A stretch of 64,000 nucleotides of DNA from Bryobacter sp964387685 (GCA_964387685.1 CAYLXK010000025.1:13927-77926); one strand, 5' to 3'. Counted from the first letter of the stretch, positions 16,518 to 25,236 are shown. Program-made: numbers and translations. The notes: a model not told the origin generated them from the letters alone.

Positions 16518-18215
16518 CTATTTGCCCCCAAGCTGCCTGGACATGGCGGCGTCCTGTTCGGCCCCGGCCGTATCGCCCATTTGACGGCGTACGGCCGCGC
16601 GGTTGCCATAAGCGTTGGCATAACGGGGATTGATCTTGATGGCTGAAGTGTAATCTGCTTCGGCCTGCTTCCATTGGCCAAGCCGCATATAAGCGTAGCC
16701 ACGTCCATTTAGGGCAATGGCAAAGGTGGGGCGTTGGGCGATGGCTTGGCTAAACATCTCAATGGCTCTGGCATAGTCGCCGGCTTGGTTTAACTCCCTG
16801 CCGAGAAAATTCAGATTGTCTGGGGAAAGGCCCTGCTGGGAATCGGCGTCCTTTGGGGCCGGTGGCGCGGGCGCGGGCCTCGTTGCGGGCAAGGAGGCCC
16901 GTTGCGGCGGAATCACGGGCTGAGCGGCAGGCTGCACCGGCGCCTGCTTGGGAGGCGCCTGCTGCGGTGCAGTGGTGGGGGGACCTTTGCGTTCCGCGAG
17001 AGTGGTCACGGCGGTGAGGCCGGTGGGCGGAATGGCTGGAGCGGCAGCAGGCGGGGGAGGCGGGGCGGCGCTGGCGAGCTTGGCGTTCACTTTTTCGAGC
17101 ACTTCTTTGGCCTCGTCCATACTGGGATCGAGTTCAAGGGCTTTTTCCAGATCGCTCTTAGCCTTCGTGTGATCGTCGAGCAGGAAGTAGGCGCTACCTC
17201 GGGCCAGCCAGGCTTCCGGAAGATTAGGATTCAGTTCGAGCGCCTTGTTGCGATCGGCGAAGCCAAGATCGTGGCGGCCTAACAAATGATGGACGCCCCC
17301 GCGGGCGATGTAGCACTCGGCCATCTTGGGCTGGAGTTCGACGCAGCGATTGCGGTCGGCAAAGCTCAGTTCATACTGTTTCAACTCGGCGTAGGCGGCA
17401 CCGCGGGCCAGCAGCACACTGATATTGTCGGGCTGGATCTTGAGCGCCTGCGTATAGTCGATGAGGGCGCCCTCAGGTTGACCCATCTGCTGATAGGCCG
17501 CCCCGCGCAGGGTATAGGCCTTCGGGTTTTGGGGCTGTTGGGTGAGCACGTTGGTGAAATCCGGTATCGCGCGCTCGAATTGGCCCATCTGCCCATAGAC
17601 GTAGCCGCGTTCGAGAAAGACCTCGGCATAGTCCGGCTTAATCGCCAGCGCGCGGTCGTAGTCCTCGATCGCCTCGTTGAAGCGACCCATGAGGGTATAA
17701 GTGACCCCGCGGTCTTTATAGGGTCCGGGCAGATCGATGCGCAGTTTGATGGCCTTAGTGAAATCTTCGAGGGCCTTGTCGTATTGCTTAAGCCGGACGT
17801 GGGCCACGGCGCGGGAGGAATAGAGATGCGCGGAATCCTGGCCGAAACTCGCGGCTTTGTCGAAATCGCGCAAAGCGTCTTCGAGCTTATTGGCGCTGGA
17901 GAGGATGTCGCCTCGGATCAACCAGGCTTCGCTGTTATTGGGATCCAAGGCGAGTGCGCGGTTCAGATCGGCCGCGCCGTACTCCGTCTCGCCCAGGAGC
18001 CAGCGGATCTTGCCGCGTTCCCGCCAAGCGGCGGCGGCGGCCTGGTCCGCCTCGATGGCTTCCGAGCAGGCCTTGAAGGCTTCTTCCAACTTTCCCGCGT
18101 TCTCTAGTTGAGATGCGCGCTCGAGAGCCTTTTTCGCCCTGGCGGGATCGCCCTTGCTTTGGGCATAGACGGAGCAGGTGAGCAAGAGAGCACTGAGAAG
18201 GTGTAGGGTGCGCAT
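16518..18215 (-). CDS. secreted TPR-repeat protein
   Basis: The ATG at 18215 begins a clear signal peptide (LLSALLLTCSVYA), so it is preferred to the open ATG at 18269; the mature part starts near QSKGDP. About ten tandem 34-residue TPR motifs (repeats such as AWLIRGDI, AYTLRGAAY, AWLARGSAYF) occupy residues about 20-390. A Pro/Ala-rich linker of about 80 residues and two more TPRs at the C-terminus follow. TPR arrays act as protein-binding scaffolds. The gene starts 11 bp after hpnI and is probably the last gene of that operon, suggesting an envelope role. Confidence 0.85.
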   Translation of the reverse strand: MRTLHLLSALLLTCSVYAQSKGDPARAKKALERASQLENAGKLEEAFKACSEAIEADQAAAAAWRERGKIRWLLGETEYGAADLNRALALDPNNSEAWLIRGDILSSANKLEDALRDFDKAASFGQDSAHLYSSRAVAHVRLKQYDKALEDFTKAIKLRIDLPGPYKDRGVTYTLMGRFNEAIEDYDRALAIKPDYAEVFLERGYVYGQMGQFERAIPDFTNVLTQQPQNPKAYTLRGAAYQQMGQPEGALIDYTQALKIQPDNISVLLARGAAYAELKQYELSFADRNRCVELQPKMAECYIARGGVHHLLGRHDLGFADRNKALELNPNLPEAWLARGSAYFLLDDHTKAKSDLEKALELDPSMDEAKEVLEKVNAKLASAAPPPPPAAAPAIPPTGLTAVTTLAERKGPPTTAPQQAPPKQAPVQPAAQPVIPPQRASLPATRPAPAPPAPKDADSQQGLSPDNLNFLGRELNQAGDYARAIEMFSQAIAQRPTFAIALNGRGYAYMRLGQWKQAEADYTSAIKINPRYANAYGNRAAVRRQMGDTAGAEQDAAMSRQLGGK

Positions 18216-18225
18216 AGATGTATTT

Positions 18226-19335
18226 CTAGCTACGAATGAGTTTCCCATCTTTCGTAAGCCGCAGTACACCGTCCCGCCAAACTACGGTTGAGCCGGCGAC
18301 CCCGGCGAGCCAAACGGCGAAGGCCCAGAGGTCCCAGAGTGGGGCGAGAAGAAAGCCGAAGCGGGCCAGCGGGCTCTTAAGCACTAGCACTCCAGTGGCG
18401 AAGGCGTTGAGACAGCGGACAAAGATCAGCGCGGCGGCGATGTAAGGGGCGCCGGCAGCCAAACATAGGATTGCCCAAAGGCCCGCGTGGGTAATGGGGA
18501 GGCCGAGATAGCCATCGCCCCGGGACACGCGGATAGTGCGGGCCCAGCGGACCTGGTGACTCCAGACGCCTTGCCAGGTGTCGTCGCCAATCGAGGTCTC
18601 GACGACTACTTCCGACATATGGGCGTCGAGGCCCAGGGAGGTGATTTTTTTGGCCAATTGGTAGTCGTCGGCAAGGTAATCGTGGATGGCGCGGAAACCG
18701 CCCAAGCGTGCAAGGTCGCTGGCGCGAAAGACCAGAGTGGCACCCAAGCCGAATTCGCGGATACCGACTAAGGGCGCCACCAGAACGCTAGGAGCAAAGT
18801 CAATGGCTACGCCCAGCGATTCCCAACGGGCGGGCCAGGAGTGCCCTCGAGCCCGATACAGCGTGGTAACGAGTCCAATCTCAGGGTCATCGAGGGGGGC
18901 GCTAACCCGTTCCAGGTATCCCGGCGGAACGAGGATGTCGGAATCGCTCACCAACCAATAGGGATAGCGGGCATGGGGAGCGAGGTCCTCCAGTACGGCA
19001 ACTTTGGCGTTGGGCGCTTGGGTGGTGGAGTGGATCCAACGAATTGAGAGGTGCGGGAATTCGGCGGTTAAGCGCTCAATGACGGGGATAGCGGGATCGT
19101 TCGGATTTGCAGCGCCAAAAAGAAGTTCAAAGGGCGCATCGTGCCGCTGCATCGCGTAGGATCGAATGGCTTCCTCAAAATCGGGGTCGAGGCCCCGAAC
19201 CGGTTTTAGGATGCTGACCGGGACGGCGTTCCTGCGTGGGCTGGGCGTTCGGGAAAGCTGCCGAAGGGCCGCCGCAAAGGCGGTGAGTTGATAGGCGGCG
19301 GCGATGAGGGCGACGACGCCAAGTAGATAGATCAC
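18226..19335 (-). CDS. hpnI: HpnI-like family 21 glycosyltransferase (hopanoid)
   Basis: A 369-aa GT21/ceramide-glucosyltransferase-type enzyme with an N-terminal membrane helix, a cytosolic GT-A domain and C-terminal membrane helices. The motifs are in order: NAKVAVLEDL (about 109-118), DSD at 131-133, DDYQ at 223-226 and QVRW at 261-264. HpnI adds N-acetylglucosamine to bacteriohopanetetrol. It starts with a GTG whose GTGA overlaps the stop of the SMR gene. The hpn assignment rests on the adjacent HpnJ-like gene; alone it could be another lipid glycosyltransferase. Confidence 0.75.
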   Translation of the reverse strand: MIYLLGVVALIAAAYQLTAFAAALRQLSRTPSPRRNAVPVSILKPVRGLDPDFEEAIRSYAMQRHDAPFELLFGAANPNDPAIPVIERLTAEFPHLSIRWIHSTTQAPNAKVAVLEDLAPHARYPYWLVSDSDILVPPGYLERVSAPLDDPEIGLVTTLYRARGHSWPARWESLGVAIDFAPSVLVAPLVGIREFGLGATLVFRASDLARLGGFRAIHDYLADDYQLAKKITSLGLDAHMSEVVVETSIGDDTWQGVWSHQVRWARTIRVSRGDGYLGLPITHAGLWAILCLAAGAPYIAAALIFVRCLNAFATGVLVLKSPLARFGFLLAPLWDLWAFAVWLAGVAGSTVVWRDGVLRLTKDGKLIRS

Positions 19336-19682
19336 AGTTCAATCAGGAAGACGCCGGCGGCGACTAGTAGCGCTCCAGCCCAGCGCCGGCCTCCCACATT
19401 TTCTTTAAATAGGGAACGGGCCATCAGGGTTTCCGCGGGGATGGTGAGAGCCGTGGCGGGCACGGCGAAGCTTAGGTCCGCGACCGCCAACAATTGGGTG
19501 AAGCTGAAGAAGCTGAGCGCCATGAACGCGATGGAGGCAAGCAGCCTTCCTTGGCGAAAGAGCCGGGCGAAGACGCCTTTTTCGGCGAGGTCGATTTCGC
19601 CATGAGTCTTGACGGCGGAGGCTTGGAGAAAATCGACCGCAATGGTGGAGGCGACAATCAGGGCGACCAGGAACCACTTCAT
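19332..19682 (-). CDS. SMR/EamA-type 4-TM protein, second of a pair
   Basis: A 116-aa protein with four predicted membrane helices and the SMR-like stretch ADLSFAVPATALTIP in the third. Its ATG overlaps the previous gene's TGA (ATGA), and its own TGA overlaps the hpnI start. Tandem SMR genes usually make heterodimers; ArnE/ArnF, a pair of this kind, flips undecaprenyl-phosphate-aminoarabinose. By analogy this pair may flip the glycosylated hopanoid or its sugar carrier. That role is inferred. Confidence 0.72.
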   Translation of the reverse strand: MKWFLVALIVASTIAVDFLQASAVKTHGEIDLAEKGVFARLFRQGRLLASIAFMALSFFSFTQLLAVADLSFAVPATALTIPAETLMARSLFKENVGGRRWAGALLVAAGVFLIEL

Positions 19683-20065
19683 GAGCTTGCCTTAGGCGGG
19701 GTGGAACCCGTTAGCACTGTGCCGCTCAAAATCAGAGCCGTGCCGAACCAGCGCGCGGGACTGATTTGCTCGTCGTAAACGAAATAGCCGATCAGGGCGT
19801 TCAGGACATAGCCGACGCTGGTGACGGGCAGCACGAAGCTCAAGTCAGCCCAGCTGAGTAGAGTGATGCGGGAGAGCGTCCAGGTGGCCAAGAGGAGAAT
19901 GCCCAAGGCAACGTAGGGATTCCAGAGGGCGTCGAGCATGGCAATGCCCGTCCATTCTAAATGCAGGGGGTGTTTCATGCCCCAACTGAGGGCAAGATTG
20001 CCAACTACGTTGGCGAGGACCACGAAGGCGGTGAGGAACCAGACGCGCGGGCGGGAAGCGCGCAT
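19679..20065 (-). CDS. SMR/EamA-type 4-TM protein, first of a pair
   Basis: A 128-aa protein with four hydrophobic helices and the conserved ADLSFVLPVTSVGYVLNAL segment. The ATG at 20065 is preferred to an open in-frame start at 20119, which would run into the hpnJ coding sequence. It starts 5 bp after the hpnJ stop and overlaps the second SMR gene by 4 bp. The two proteins differ in length and N-terminus, which fits a heterodimer. Substrate inferred only from context. Confidence 0.72.
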   Translation of the reverse strand: MRASRPRVWFLTAFVVLANVVGNLALSWGMKHPLHLEWTGIAMLDALWNPYVALGILLLATWTLSRITLLSWADLSFVLPVTSVGYVLNALIGYFVYDEQISPARWFGTALILSGTVLTGSTPPKASS

Positions 20066-20069
20066 AGAG

Positions 20070-21530
20070 CTAGTCGCCCGTAGGGGCGTAGCTGGCCTGC
20101 GCCTTCTGGTCGGCCACAAATTGCTTGCGCTTCTTACGGAGAGCCAAGTATTCTCGCGCTTCTTTTACGAGGCGTTTGCGTTCGTCGGTGGAGAAAATGG
20201 CCTTCTTTACTACTCGCCAAGCGGCGCGGGGGCGGAAGTAATACTCGCCGTAGAAGCGTTCGACGGAATCGACCAGTTCGGCGCGGTCGAGGCCTGGATA
20301 AACGACCGTCGGCAATTGGTGGCCCGCGTCGTCGGTCATTGAGGCGTCTAACTGGATCAAATTGTTCTTCTCGGCGTACTCGTAGAACTCGGTACCCGGA
20401 TAGGGATGCGCGATGGAGACCTGGATGGTTTCGCAATCGAGTTTCTTAGAGAAGTCGATCGTCTCTTGAATGGTCTGGCGGGTCTCACCGGGCAGGCCAA
20501 CGATGAAGTCAGCGTGAATCTTCAGGCCCAGATCATGGGCGTTCTTGGTGAAGCGCTCGGCCATGTCGACGGTGGCGCCCTTTTTGATGTTCTTGAGAAT
20601 TTGCTGGCTGCCCGATTCATACCCTACGATCATCAGGCGGCAGCCGGCGTCCTTCATGGCGGCGAGGGTTTCGCGGTCGGTGGTGACACGGCTGGTGCAG
20701 CTCCAGGTGAAGTTGATCTTCTTGAGTTCTTTGCAGAGCTCAATCGTGCGCTCCTTCTTGTAGTTGAAGGTGTCGTCGTCGAAGAAGATTTCCTTCAAGC
20801 CCGAGAAATTGTCGAGGGCGTAGCGCACTTCACTGGCAATGTCCTGGGCGGAACGCAGACGCCAACGGTGGCCGGAATGGGTTTGCGGCCAGAGGCAGAA
20901 AGTGCACATAGCCGGACAGCCGCGGGAGGTATAGAAGCTGATGAACGGGTGCAGGAGGAAAGGCACGTTATAGCGGCGGAAGTCGAGGTCCCGCTTGTAG
21001 ACTTTGCTCACCCATGGCAGCTCGTCGAGGTTCTCGATGTAGCCGCCCTCAGGGTTGTGCATAAAGCCGCCGTCCTTGCGGAAGCTGACGCCGGGCAACT
21101 CGGCAAGCGGCGTACCCTTGGCATAGTTCACAATCTGGTGGTCGAACTCGCGCCGGACGATGAAGTCAATGGCTTTGGAGGCGCGCAAGGTCTTCTCCGG
21201 CTCGACCGTTACGGGCGGACCGACGAAGCATACCTGCAACTTTGGATTCGAGTCCTTCATCATCTCAGCGATCTTTACGTCGACATGGAAGCCGGGAGTA
21301 GACGTGAACAGAACCAAGAGCTCGAAGTCCCGGGCCATCGCCACAGTGTCTTCAATGGTAATTTTGTGCGGAGGGGCGTCGACGACTTTCGAGTCGGGCA
21401 ACATCCCGGCGGGATAACAAAGCCACACGGGGTACCAATAGCTTTCGATTTCGCGGGTGGCAGGCCAACGGGAACTAGCTCCCCCGTCAAAGCCTTCAAA
21501 CGAGGGGGGATTGAGGAAAAGAGTGCGCAT
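20070..21530 (-). CDS. hpnJ: HpnJ-like B12-binding radical SAM enzyme (hopanoid cyclitol ether)
   Basis: A 486-aa radical SAM protein with an N-terminal cobalamin-binding-like domain and the iron-sulphur motif CPAMCTFC (Cys 205, 209, 212). The downstream sequence FFDDDTFNYKKERT and VGLPGETRQTIQET closely resembles the hopanoid-associated HpnJ family as I remember it. HpnJ converts bacteriohopanetetrol glucosamine to the cyclitol ether. It leads a minus-strand operon with two SMR genes, hpnI and a TPR gene. HpnK, the deacetylase expected between HpnI and HpnJ steps, is not in the window. Confidence 0.82.
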   Translation of the reverse strand: MRTLFLNPPSFEGFDGGASSRWPATREIESYWYPVWLCYPAGMLPDSKVVDAPPHKITIEDTVAMARDFELLVLFTSTPGFHVDVKIAEMMKDSNPKLQVCFVGPPVTVEPEKTLRASKAIDFIVRREFDHQIVNYAKGTPLAELPGVSFRKDGGFMHNPEGGYIENLDELPWVSKVYKRDLDFRRYNVPFLLHPFISFYTSRGCPAMCTFCLWPQTHSGHRWRLRSAQDIASEVRYALDNFSGLKEIFFDDDTFNYKKERTIELCKELKKINFTWSCTSRVTTDRETLAAMKDAGCRLMIVGYESGSQQILKNIKKGATVDMAERFTKNAHDLGLKIHADFIVGLPGETRQTIQETIDFSKKLDCETIQVSIAHPYPGTEFYEYAEKNNLIQLDASMTDDAGHQLPTVVYPGLDRAELVDSVERFYGEYYFRPRAAWRVVKKAIFSTDERKRLVKEAREYLALRKKRKQFVADQKAQASYAPTGD

Positions 21531-21589
21531 GGAGGATCAGCGGCACTTATCAGTTTAGCAGGCAGTGATGGAGTGGCCCTTGCATGAAT

Positions 21590-22051
21590 CTAGAAGCGCA
21601 AGCCAAACAGGATTTCCACCTGATTTCGTCCCACAGGGAGGCTCCCTTCGGGAAAGCGCGAATAGCGGAACTCCGGCTCCACTTTTACCAGGAGGGCATT
21701 AAAGGTGAGGCCGCCCGCGGCGCTAAAGCCAGACTTGAAATCGCTGGAAGAGACCTTGCGCAGTGTCGCTCCTACAGACAGGAACGGCTGAACGGGAAAG
21801 GGGCCGATGCGCTTTTTTAGGAGGATCGGTATTTCGTAAACCGCCCGCGTCCCGGTTGGGAAGCGGTAGCGCTTCAAGAGCAGGCCTGATTCGATGCTGG
21901 CGATGAAAGGGATTTTGAACTCCGCGTAGGGCCCGATAGTCAGCGGTGGGGAGGCATCGTCGGTACGAACTGCCCCGCCTTTCAAGCCAAAGCCGAAAGG
22001 GAGTTGGGCGGCCAGGGGTAGGGTCCAGAACAGAAGGAAGACAAGCTTCAT
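21590..22051 (-). CDS. small outer-membrane beta-barrel-like protein
   Basis: A 153-aa protein with a signal peptide (LVFLLFWTLPLAA) and alternating hydrophobic strands, ending in a C-terminal Phe (LFGLRF), the usual outer-membrane barrel signature. No family recognised. Its ATG overlaps the upstream lipoprotein stop codon (TGATG), so translation is probably coupled. The small size suggests an eight-stranded barrel. Confidence 0.6.
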   Translation of the reverse strand: MKLVFLLFWTLPLAAQLPFGFGLKGGAVRTDDASPPLTIGPYAEFKIPFIASIESGLLLKRYRFPTGTRAVYEIPILLKKRIGPFPVQPFLSVGATLRKVSSSDFKSGFSAAGGLTFNALLVKVEPEFRYSRFPEGSLPVGRNQVEILFGLRF

Positions 22052-22809
22052 CAGTGACGGGATGCGGAAACGCTGCTTTTCGTTTCCGTGGCGGGCGAGC
22101 TGTCTACGCGTTGCTTAGAGTAAGTAACACTCATCAGCACCTTGCCTACAATTCGCGTGTTGCTCTCCGTAACGAGACTTTTGTCGAACGCGCGACCGTC
22201 TCGAAGTTCGTAATCCCGAGTGAAATCGATGGTCTTAAAGACAACGGAAGGATTGCGGGACAAGCGTCCGGTTTCCCGCAGGGGAAGGCCGGTCTCTTGA
22301 TCGAGCCAAAGTTCCCCTTTAAAAAGACCGACTGCGGCCCGGCGGGGCGAAATCTCAAACACATCGGCGCTACGATCGGCCAGCATCGAGGTGCGCTTGT
22401 GCTTGAAGCGGTAGTTCTGCGGGTTGATGCCAATGCCGGAGGTTTCTGTGCTTTCCTGCTCGGCACTCAGAACCCGGGCGATGACTTCTTTCTTGATCGT
22501 ATTGTCGCCTTCGAACTTCTTCACATCGTATTGAACATGCCCAGTGGCAGAAATGCGGCGTTCCACTGTCATCACCCCGCTTTTCTTCATGTTGGGGAGG
22601 GAAGCCTCGATGCGGGCATCCATGATTAAAGCTAGCCTTTTAGCGGGAATAGCCAAGCGATCCAGGTATTTTTTCAACACCGGGCCGCCCTCGTCCAGGC
22701 TAAGGGGGTCAAACGGCGCATTGGCGCGGCCAGCACCGGCGCTACGGCACGAGGAATACGCGAGGGCGCTCAACAGGAGGCAACCTACGGTCCGGTATCG
22801 AGCATTCAT
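22051..22809 (-). CDS. putative lipoprotein, LolA/outer-membrane-lipoprotein-sorting-like fold possible
   Basis: A 252-aa protein with a lipoprotein-type signal ending LLLSALAYSSC, Cys near 21. The body contains many beta-prone stretches typical of lipid- or envelope-binding proteins (WLDQETGLPLRETGRL resembles LolA-type strands). No catalytic motif. It overlaps the phosphoesterase gene by 4 bp and the barrel gene by 1 bp, making a three-gene unit. The LolA comparison is tentative. Confidence 0.55.
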   Translation of the reverse strand: MNARYRTVGCLLLSALAYSSCRSAGAGRANAPFDPLSLDEGGPVLKKYLDRLAIPAKRLALIMDARIEASLPNMKKSGVMTVERRISATGHVQYDVKKFEGDNTIKKEVIARVLSAEQESTETSGIGINPQNYRFKHKRTSMLADRSADVFEISPRRAAVGLFKGELWLDQETGLPLRETGRLSRNPSVVFKTIDFTRDYELRDGRAFDKSLVTESNTRIVGKVLMSVTYSKQRVDSSPATETKSSVSASRH

Positions 22810-23426
22810 GCCGTTCTGATCGCCGCCGTATCCAGAAGAAATCCCCGCTTTCCCACATTAACCCCCTGCGTTTGCGCCCAGGCACCGAGACTGGTCTGAA
22901 TGCCTTCGGCCTGATGGATATGACCGCAAAAAAACCACGCCGGTTTCAGCGTATCGATGGCTTCGCCCACGGCCCGGGATCCAAAGTGCTGGCCGGGCCC
23001 CGCCTGGTCCAAAGGCGTGCGGGCGGGAGGACAGTGGCAGATTAGCACGTCGGGTGGAGGGTTAGAGAAAGCCTGGAGCTTCGCGCTCAACTCCTCTTCC
23101 GAATACTCACCGGGGGTATGGAATGGGGTCTGGTTGGAGTAACCGAGTGCGGCAAAGCGGCAAGATTGCCATAACCAAGAGTGCCCATGCTTCGACTCGA
23201 GTCCAAACTGGAGCGCCAGGGCCTCAGTCTCGTCTGCCGTCTCGTGGTTACCGGGAATCAGGCATACGCGCCCGGCACGGGACGACAAAATCTCACCCGC
23301 CCGAGCCAAGTCCCGGGAGCCATGAGCCAGATCTCCAAGACTGAAGTAGAGGTCCGCCTCGCGGGCCAGTAGGCCTCGTAAAGCGTTCCAGTCGCCGTGG
23401 ATATCTGAAAAGAAGAGGATTGTCAT
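22806..23426 (-). CDS. calcineurin-like metallophosphoesterase
   Basis: A 206-aa single-domain phosphoesterase. The metal-binding signature is complete: FSDIHGDWNAL at about 6-16, SLGDLAHG, PGNHET, a middle His in CHCPPARTP, and GHIHQAEG near the C-terminus. The small size is like YfcE-type phosphodiesterases. It is the first gene of the phosphoesterase/lipoprotein/barrel operon. Substrate unknown; the family is reliable. Confidence 0.85.
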   Translation of the reverse strand: MTILFFSDIHGDWNALRGLLAREADLYFSLGDLAHGSRDLARAGEILSSRAGRVCLIPGNHETADETEALALQFGLESKHGHSWLWQSCRFAALGYSNQTPFHTPGEYSEEELSAKLQAFSNPPPDVLICHCPPARTPLDQAGPGQHFGSRAVGEAIDTLKPAWFFCGHIHQAEGIQTSLGAWAQTQGVNVGKRGFLLDTAAIRTA

Positions 23427-23486
23427 GCGAAGGAAGCGTTTGGCGCGACTTGCAACGAAGCTACAATTTTAATTTTAGCCGGTGAA

Positions 23487-24098
23487 GTGTTAGGGGAGGC
23501 ATCGGAAAGCGAATTGAGCGCCGTATTCCAGGAAGGAAAGGAGTTTCCATCGCGCCGTGGAGGTGGGCTGGCTGTCTTGATGCAATCGATCCAGCAGGGC
23601 GATGCCGACTCACTTGCTCGTTTATACGACGAATCGGCGGCTCTGGTCTTCTCTATCGCGCTGCGCATCCTAAACGATCCCGCCGACGCCGAGGAGGTAA
23701 CGCTTGATGTGTTTACGCAGGTGTGGCGCAATTCTGGTTCCTGGGACAGTTCGCGTGGAACGGTTACGTCCTGGCTCATTCTTTTGGCCCGCAGCCGCGC
23801 ACTTGATAGGCTTCGATGGCGAAACTCCCGAACGCGATTCGAGGAACTGCGGGAGAATTGGGAGAAAACTGCGCAGGCACTAAGCCAACCCATTGACGGT
23901 TCCGAGCTTGCCCATCGCCGGGAACAAGTATCACGAGCGCTGGACACGTTGAGCGCACCGCAGCGCGCGGTGCTGGACCTGGCCTTTTTTGGAGGCTACA
24001 CGCAACAGGAGATTGCCGATCGCCTGCAGGAGCCCTTGGGGACCATAAAGAGCCGAATCCGAAGCGCCTTGGCGAAGTTGAAGGAAGTGTTGCGTTGA
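23487..24098 (+). CDS. ECF RNA polymerase sigma factor (SigK-like)
   Basis: Region 2 (ARLYDESAALVFSIALRILNDPADAEEVTLDVFTQVW) and region 4 (LDTLSAPQRAVLDLAFFGGYTQQEIADRLQEPLGTIKSRI) are both clear, with the SigK/SigB-type sequence preceding them. The GTG at 23487 gives 203 aa; an in-frame ATG at 23580 gives a more typical start near the MQSIQQGDAD helix, so the N-terminus is uncertain. The next gene begins at a TTG overlapping its stop (TTGA) and encodes a cupin protein, so this is a sigma/anti-sigma pair. Confidence 0.9.
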   Translation: MLGEASESELSAVFQEGKEFPSRRGGGLAVLMQSIQQGDADSLARLYDESAALVFSIALRILNDPADAEEVTLDVFTQVWRNSGSWDSSRGTVTSWLILLARSRALDRLRWRNSRTRFEELRENWEKTAQALSQPIDGSELAHRREQVSRALDTLSAPQRAVLDLAFFGGYTQQEIADRLQEPLGTIKSRIRSALAKLKEVLR

Positions 24099-24610
24099 GT
24101 ACAGAAGACTGGAAAGTTCACATCAACCGAAGCCTCGGGGCCGAAGGCGAGGATGAGGAACGAGAATTTCCCGAACTAGCCGCCGAGTTCGGCCTATCTC
24201 TTCCGCTCCTCGCTCCTCCAGCCGCATTGAAAGAAAAACTAATGGCAGCGGTGCGACAAACCCCGCTGAACCCGGCGCCGGGCGTGTTCGTCATACCGGC
24301 CCGCGGGGGTGACTGGAAGAGTACTCCGTGGCCGGGGGTGAGCTACAAAAGGCTCTTTCACGATCGCGACACGGAGATGCTAACGCTCATTTTGAAGCTG
24401 GGGCCCGGGGCGCGCTACCCCAGGCATCGGCACGCGAAAGCCGAACAATGCCTGGTTTTATCGGGGACGGTGGAGATGGGGCAGCACGTGCGCATTGCGG
24501 CCGGGGATTTTGAGTGGGCCGAGGCGTACACTGAGCACGACGAACTGTACAGCAGCGAGGGTTGCGAGCTGTTGATTATCGCTTCGCGACGGGACGAAAT
24601 CCTGGTCTAA
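24095..24610 (+). CDS. ChrR-like cupin anti-sigma factor
   Basis: A 171-aa protein translated from a TTG that overlaps the sigma factor stop. The C-terminal cupin carries the metal-ligand set RHRHAKAEQ and a later His in TEHDE, as in ChrR. The N-terminal part has an anti-sigma-like helix (APPAALKEKLMAAV). It lacks the N-terminal HxxxCxxC zinc motif of ZAS-type anti-sigmas. It probably holds the adjacent sigma factor and releases it on oxidative or singlet-oxygen stress, by analogy. Confidence 0.8.
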   Translation: MSTEDWKVHINRSLGAEGEDEEREFPELAAEFGLSLPLLAPPAALKEKLMAAVRQTPLNPAPGVFVIPARGGDWKSTPWPGVSYKRLFHDRDTEMLTLILKLGPGARYPRHRHAKAEQCLVLSGTVEMGQHVRIAAGDFEWAEAYTEHDELYSSEGCELLIIASRRDEILV

Positions 24611-24621
24611 GGTCCGGCGGT

Positions 24622-25236
24622 TTAAAATGCCTTCTTCAGGAAGGTGCCGTTGGTGGCGTCGACAAACACCGAGTAAGGGCTGCCCCCGACGCTCATTCCC
24701 CACAGCACCCGCCAGGCGGCTACGGGGTTGCGGTCGGAGAACTCCAAGAGCATGGTAATCGGTGCATCCGGATTCTTCTTAACGTAATCGGCGCTCTTTT
24801 CGGCTGCGGCTTTCCAGATTGCGTCGGTATCCTTCTTAACCGCCTGAATCACGAAGGGTTGGGCGGTCTTGGTAGGGCCGTTGAATCTATCGTCGCCAGA
24901 GTTGAATACGCCTTCCATAATTCCTTCCGCCGCGACAGTGCTGTAAGTGCAGGTCTTGACTCGCTGCTTGGAAGGGGAGACGAATTCGGTTCGCCAGGCG
25001 TACGCCAAGCCCGGGGGCGCGGTCTTTCCGGCGATATGCAAGTTTTGGGCGCGGAGGACTAAGATGTCCTGCGCCCACTGACGGGTGGGGCCAAAGCAGC
25101 GATAGATGCCAGTGAGCCCCGTGACGGGTTCGGCGGGCGGCTTGGGGGCTTCGGCCTTCTTCTCGGAGGGAGACGAGGAGCAAGAAGACAAAACGCAAAG
25201 CGCCAGCGCGGGAACGGCCCAAATCTTTTTGCTCAT
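24622..25236 (-). CDS. putative lipoprotein, unknown
   Basis: A 204-aa protein with a lipoprotein-type N-terminus (ALALCVLSSC, Cys near 19) and a Pro/Glu/Ala-rich spacer (SPSEKKAEAPKPPAE) before a folded domain. No family recognised. Its ATG at 25236 lies 52 bp from the divergent TPR gene, and its end converges with the cupin gene, 12 bp apart. An envelope role is inferred from the signal. Confidence 0.55.
   Translation of the reverse strand: MSKKIWAVPALALCVLSSCSSSPSEKKAEAPKPPAEPVTGLTGIYRCFGPTRQWAQDILVLRAQNLHIAGKTAPPGLAYAWRTEFVSPSKQRVKTCTYSTVAAEGIMEGVFNSGDDRFNGPTKTAQPFVIQAVKKDTDAIWKAAAEKSADYVKKNPDAPITMLLEFSDRNPVAAWRVLWGMSVGGSPYSVFVDATNGTFLKKAF

Noticed and set aside
20406..21587. 393-aa plus-strand frame opposite hpnJ
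   Set aside because: Antisense to the radical SAM gene with its CxxxCxxC motif; the frame is a GC-rich shadow.
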